The notes under the pieces were generated by a model that worked only from the letters and a program-made list of their open reading frames with translations, was not told the origin of the DNA and searched no databases. Shown here one piece after another: positions 62,181 to 63,273 of a DNA stretch of 63,273 bases; the stretch's first letter is position 1; the number at the start of each line of letters is the position of its first letter. This DNA is from Prosthecobacter debontii (GTDB lineage Bacteria; Verrucomicrobiota; Verrucomicrobiia; Verrucomicrobiales; Akkermansiaceae). The DNA lies in contig CAMCBV010000015.1 in assembly GCA_945873125.1 (NCBI GenBank), positions 1 through 63,273 of the forward strand, given 5' to 3'. The translations under genes and the position numbers were made by a program.

Positions 62181-63122
62181 ATGATCCATCGAATCGTAAA
62201 TCTTTTTTGGCTCTGGACGATTCTGGGAGTCATTTGGGCATGGTTCTTCCCCATGCATTTCACTTGGTTTCTCGGAAATGTTCCCGGCACAAAAATCACC
62301 CTCATTTCAGCAGGCCTCAGCATCATCATGCTCGGTATGGGTATGACCTTGAGCTTCCAAGACTTTCGCGATTGTTTGAAAATGCCGCGTTGGATCGGGC
62401 TTGGGGTCGCGGGGCAATTTGTGATCATGCCTTTTCTCGGCTGGGCCGTCGCCACGGTCTCGGGTTTACCTGACGCTTTCAAACTCGGCATCATTCTTGT
62501 CAGTTGCTGTCCCGGCGGCACCGCATCGAACGTCGTAACCTTTCTGGCCAGGGGAAACGTCGCGCTCAGTGTGATCATGACAGCGTGTTCAACCCTCCTC
62601 GCCGTTTGGCTAACTCCACTTTTAACAAAAGCCTATGCCTCCGCCCTGCTTGAGATCAATGCCGCAGAAATGATGCTTTCCATGCTTGGCATCGTATTAT
62701 TACCGATCCTTGGCGGTCTGCTGCTCAACCGCTACCTCGGCCCTAGTGCGCTGCGCCCTGTAAAAGAATTTTCACCCCTAATCTCCGTAATCCTGATCGT
62801 GCTTATCGTCTCAGCCGTTGTGGGCGCGACCAAGACCTCGATCATCACGTATTGGAAAACTCTCATTCCCGCTGTATTCGCCGTGCATGCACTGGGCTTC
62901 GGGCTGGGCTATTACTGGGCCCGGATTTTCCGAATGCCAGAAAAGGAAAGCCGTACCGTCTCCATCGAAGTCGGCATGCAGAATTCCGGACTTGGCTCCA
63001 GTTTGGCAAAAACTCATTTCACCATGCTAGCCGCCGCACCCTGCGCAATCTCCGCGTTCTTCCACTGTATCATCGGCAGTCTGCTCGCGAGCTACTGGAG
63101 CAGGAAAGATTCTAAATTTTAA
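62181..63122 (+). CDS. Bile acid:sodium symporter-type transporter (BASS family)
   Basis: 313 residues with about ten transmembrane helices. Blocks are LGVIWAWFFPMHFTWF, LSIIMLGMGMTLSFQDFRDCLKMPRWIGLGVAGQFVIMPFLGWAVA, ILVSCCPGGTASNVVTFLARGNVALSVIMTACSTLLAVWLTPLL (the conserved discontinuous helix with CPGGTASN) and MRIFRMPEKESRTVSIEVGMQNSGLG. Bacterial members carry diverse organic anions such as pantoate rather than bile acids; specificity is unknown. It begins 52 bp after glgB on the same strand. Its last codons and TAA (TCTAAATTTTAA) fall in an AT-rich microrepeat. Confidence 0.9.
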   Translation: MIHRIVNLFWLWTILGVIWAWFFPMHFTWFLGNVPGTKITLISAGLSIIMLGMGMTLSFQDFRDCLKMPRWIGLGVAGQFVIMPFLGWAVATVSGLPDAFKLGIILVSCCPGGTASNVVTFLARGNVALSVIMTACSTLLAVWLTPLLTKAYASALLEINAAEMMLSMLGIVLLPILGGLLLNRYLGPSALRPVKEFSPLISVILIVLIVSAVVGATKTSIITYWKTLIPAVFAVHALGFGLGYYWARIFRMPEKESRTVSIEVGMQNSGLGSSLAKTHFTMLAAAPCAISAFFHCIIGSLLASYWSRKDSKF

Positions 63123-63127
63123 ACTCA

Positions 63128-63149
63128 CAGCCGTCCCACAGGACGACTG
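63128..63149. repeat. Small hairpin after the BASS gene
   Basis: CAGCCGTCC (63128-63136) and GGACGACTG (63141-63149) pair with one mismatch around a CACA loop. The GTCC/GGAC core resembles the triloop hairpins at 8539-8640. No T-run follows; it may be a repeat or the left margin of the IS4 element. Confidence 0.45.
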
Positions 63150-63207
63150 AATTTTGAGGGTAGTAGGCTGGTGTTTTATTATAAAACCTGCCACTCGGCA
63201 GGGGTAA

Positions 63208-63273
63208 ATGAACAACAAAACACCAACCCGCGCCAACGTAACCGTCCTCAAGCAGATTCTCAATCTCATTCCT
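63208..63273 (+). mobile_element. IS4-type transposase, 5' fragment
   Basis: An ATG at 63208 opens a frame reading MNNKTPTRANVTVLKQILNLIP up to the window edge. This matches the N terminus (TPTRAN-LxVLKQI-NLIP) of IS4-like transposases that are common in Verrucomicrobiota. A small CCTGCC/GGCAGG hairpin precedes it (63188-63203). The rest of the element and its ends lie outside the window. Confidence 0.6.

Noticed and set aside
1..63273. Apparent abundance of TGTTAG/CTAACA words
   Set aside because: A rough count of about twenty is not above the chance expectation for a 63-kb window on both strands.

Overview
The window looks like a chromosomal segment of a member of the Verrucomicrobiota (PVC superphylum). 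Phylum-typical markers are a DUF1552 protein next to a DUF1592/DUF1588 planctomycete-type cytochrome, a 1073-residue PVC-type heme-binding protein ending in a CxxCH domain, a truncated gene with the start of an autotransporter-type beta-strand repeat protein, a subtilase with a PEP-CTERM tail, a sialate-esterase-type hydrolase and a eukaryotic-type glycogen branching enzyme. Ribosome-binding sites are generally poor, so several starts (some TTG or GTG) were chosen by family length and signal peptides. No rRNA, tRNA, CRISPR array or complete mobile element was recognised; an IS4-type transposase begins at the right edge.

Layout. 1-1.5 kb: secreted autotransporter-like gene (partial) diverging from a GntR-type regulator. 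1.6-8.2 kb: DUF1552/DUF1592 pair, then an overlapping operon of a VOC enzyme, an HtrA-like protease with an intact triad and a catalytically dead, PDZ-interrupted relative. 8.2-12.7 kb: DUF3820, argJ and two rRNA m5C methyltransferases, separated by dispersed repeats. 12.8-16.75 kb: a coherent metal-starvation module (unknown Cys/His protein, MerC-type membrane protein, unknown protein, COG0523 GTPase, His-rich outer-membrane barrel), with two copies of a 21-bp dyad before each transcription unit and a strong terminator at the end. 16.8-26.2 kb: housekeeping genes (ArsC-like, hisC, dapA, class V aminotransferase, SNF2 helicase, LURP-one-like, tcdA, pdxA).

26.2-37.3 kb is a minus-strand run: sucA and sucB (2-oxoglutarate dehydrogenase E1 and E2), an MsbA-like exporter, an ELM1-family protein, an NHS-type transporter and a large secreted esterase. 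37.4-43.9 kb: orphan ABC ATPase, SGNH hydrolase, PVC heme-binding protein, DUF2330 protein and a small unknown. 44.1-52.7 kb holds surface and secreted proteins: a cyclophilin-type isomerase with a decayed 3' end, a PEP-CTERM subtilase with Glu at the usual Asp position, a clear bacterial nitric oxide synthase oxygenase and a large beta-propeller protein. 53-63.3 kb: two PilT-type ATPases, a three-gene membrane-stress set (DUF883, holin III and a small membrane protein), dnaA without its usual neighbours, a sodium:solute symporter, glgB, a bile-acid:sodium symporter-type carrier and the IS4 start.

The strongest candidates for under-described biology are the zinc-type regulon with its shared TAACGCA-n7-TGCRTTA operator and two unrecognised proteins, the nitric oxide synthase, and the active/inactive HtrA pair.
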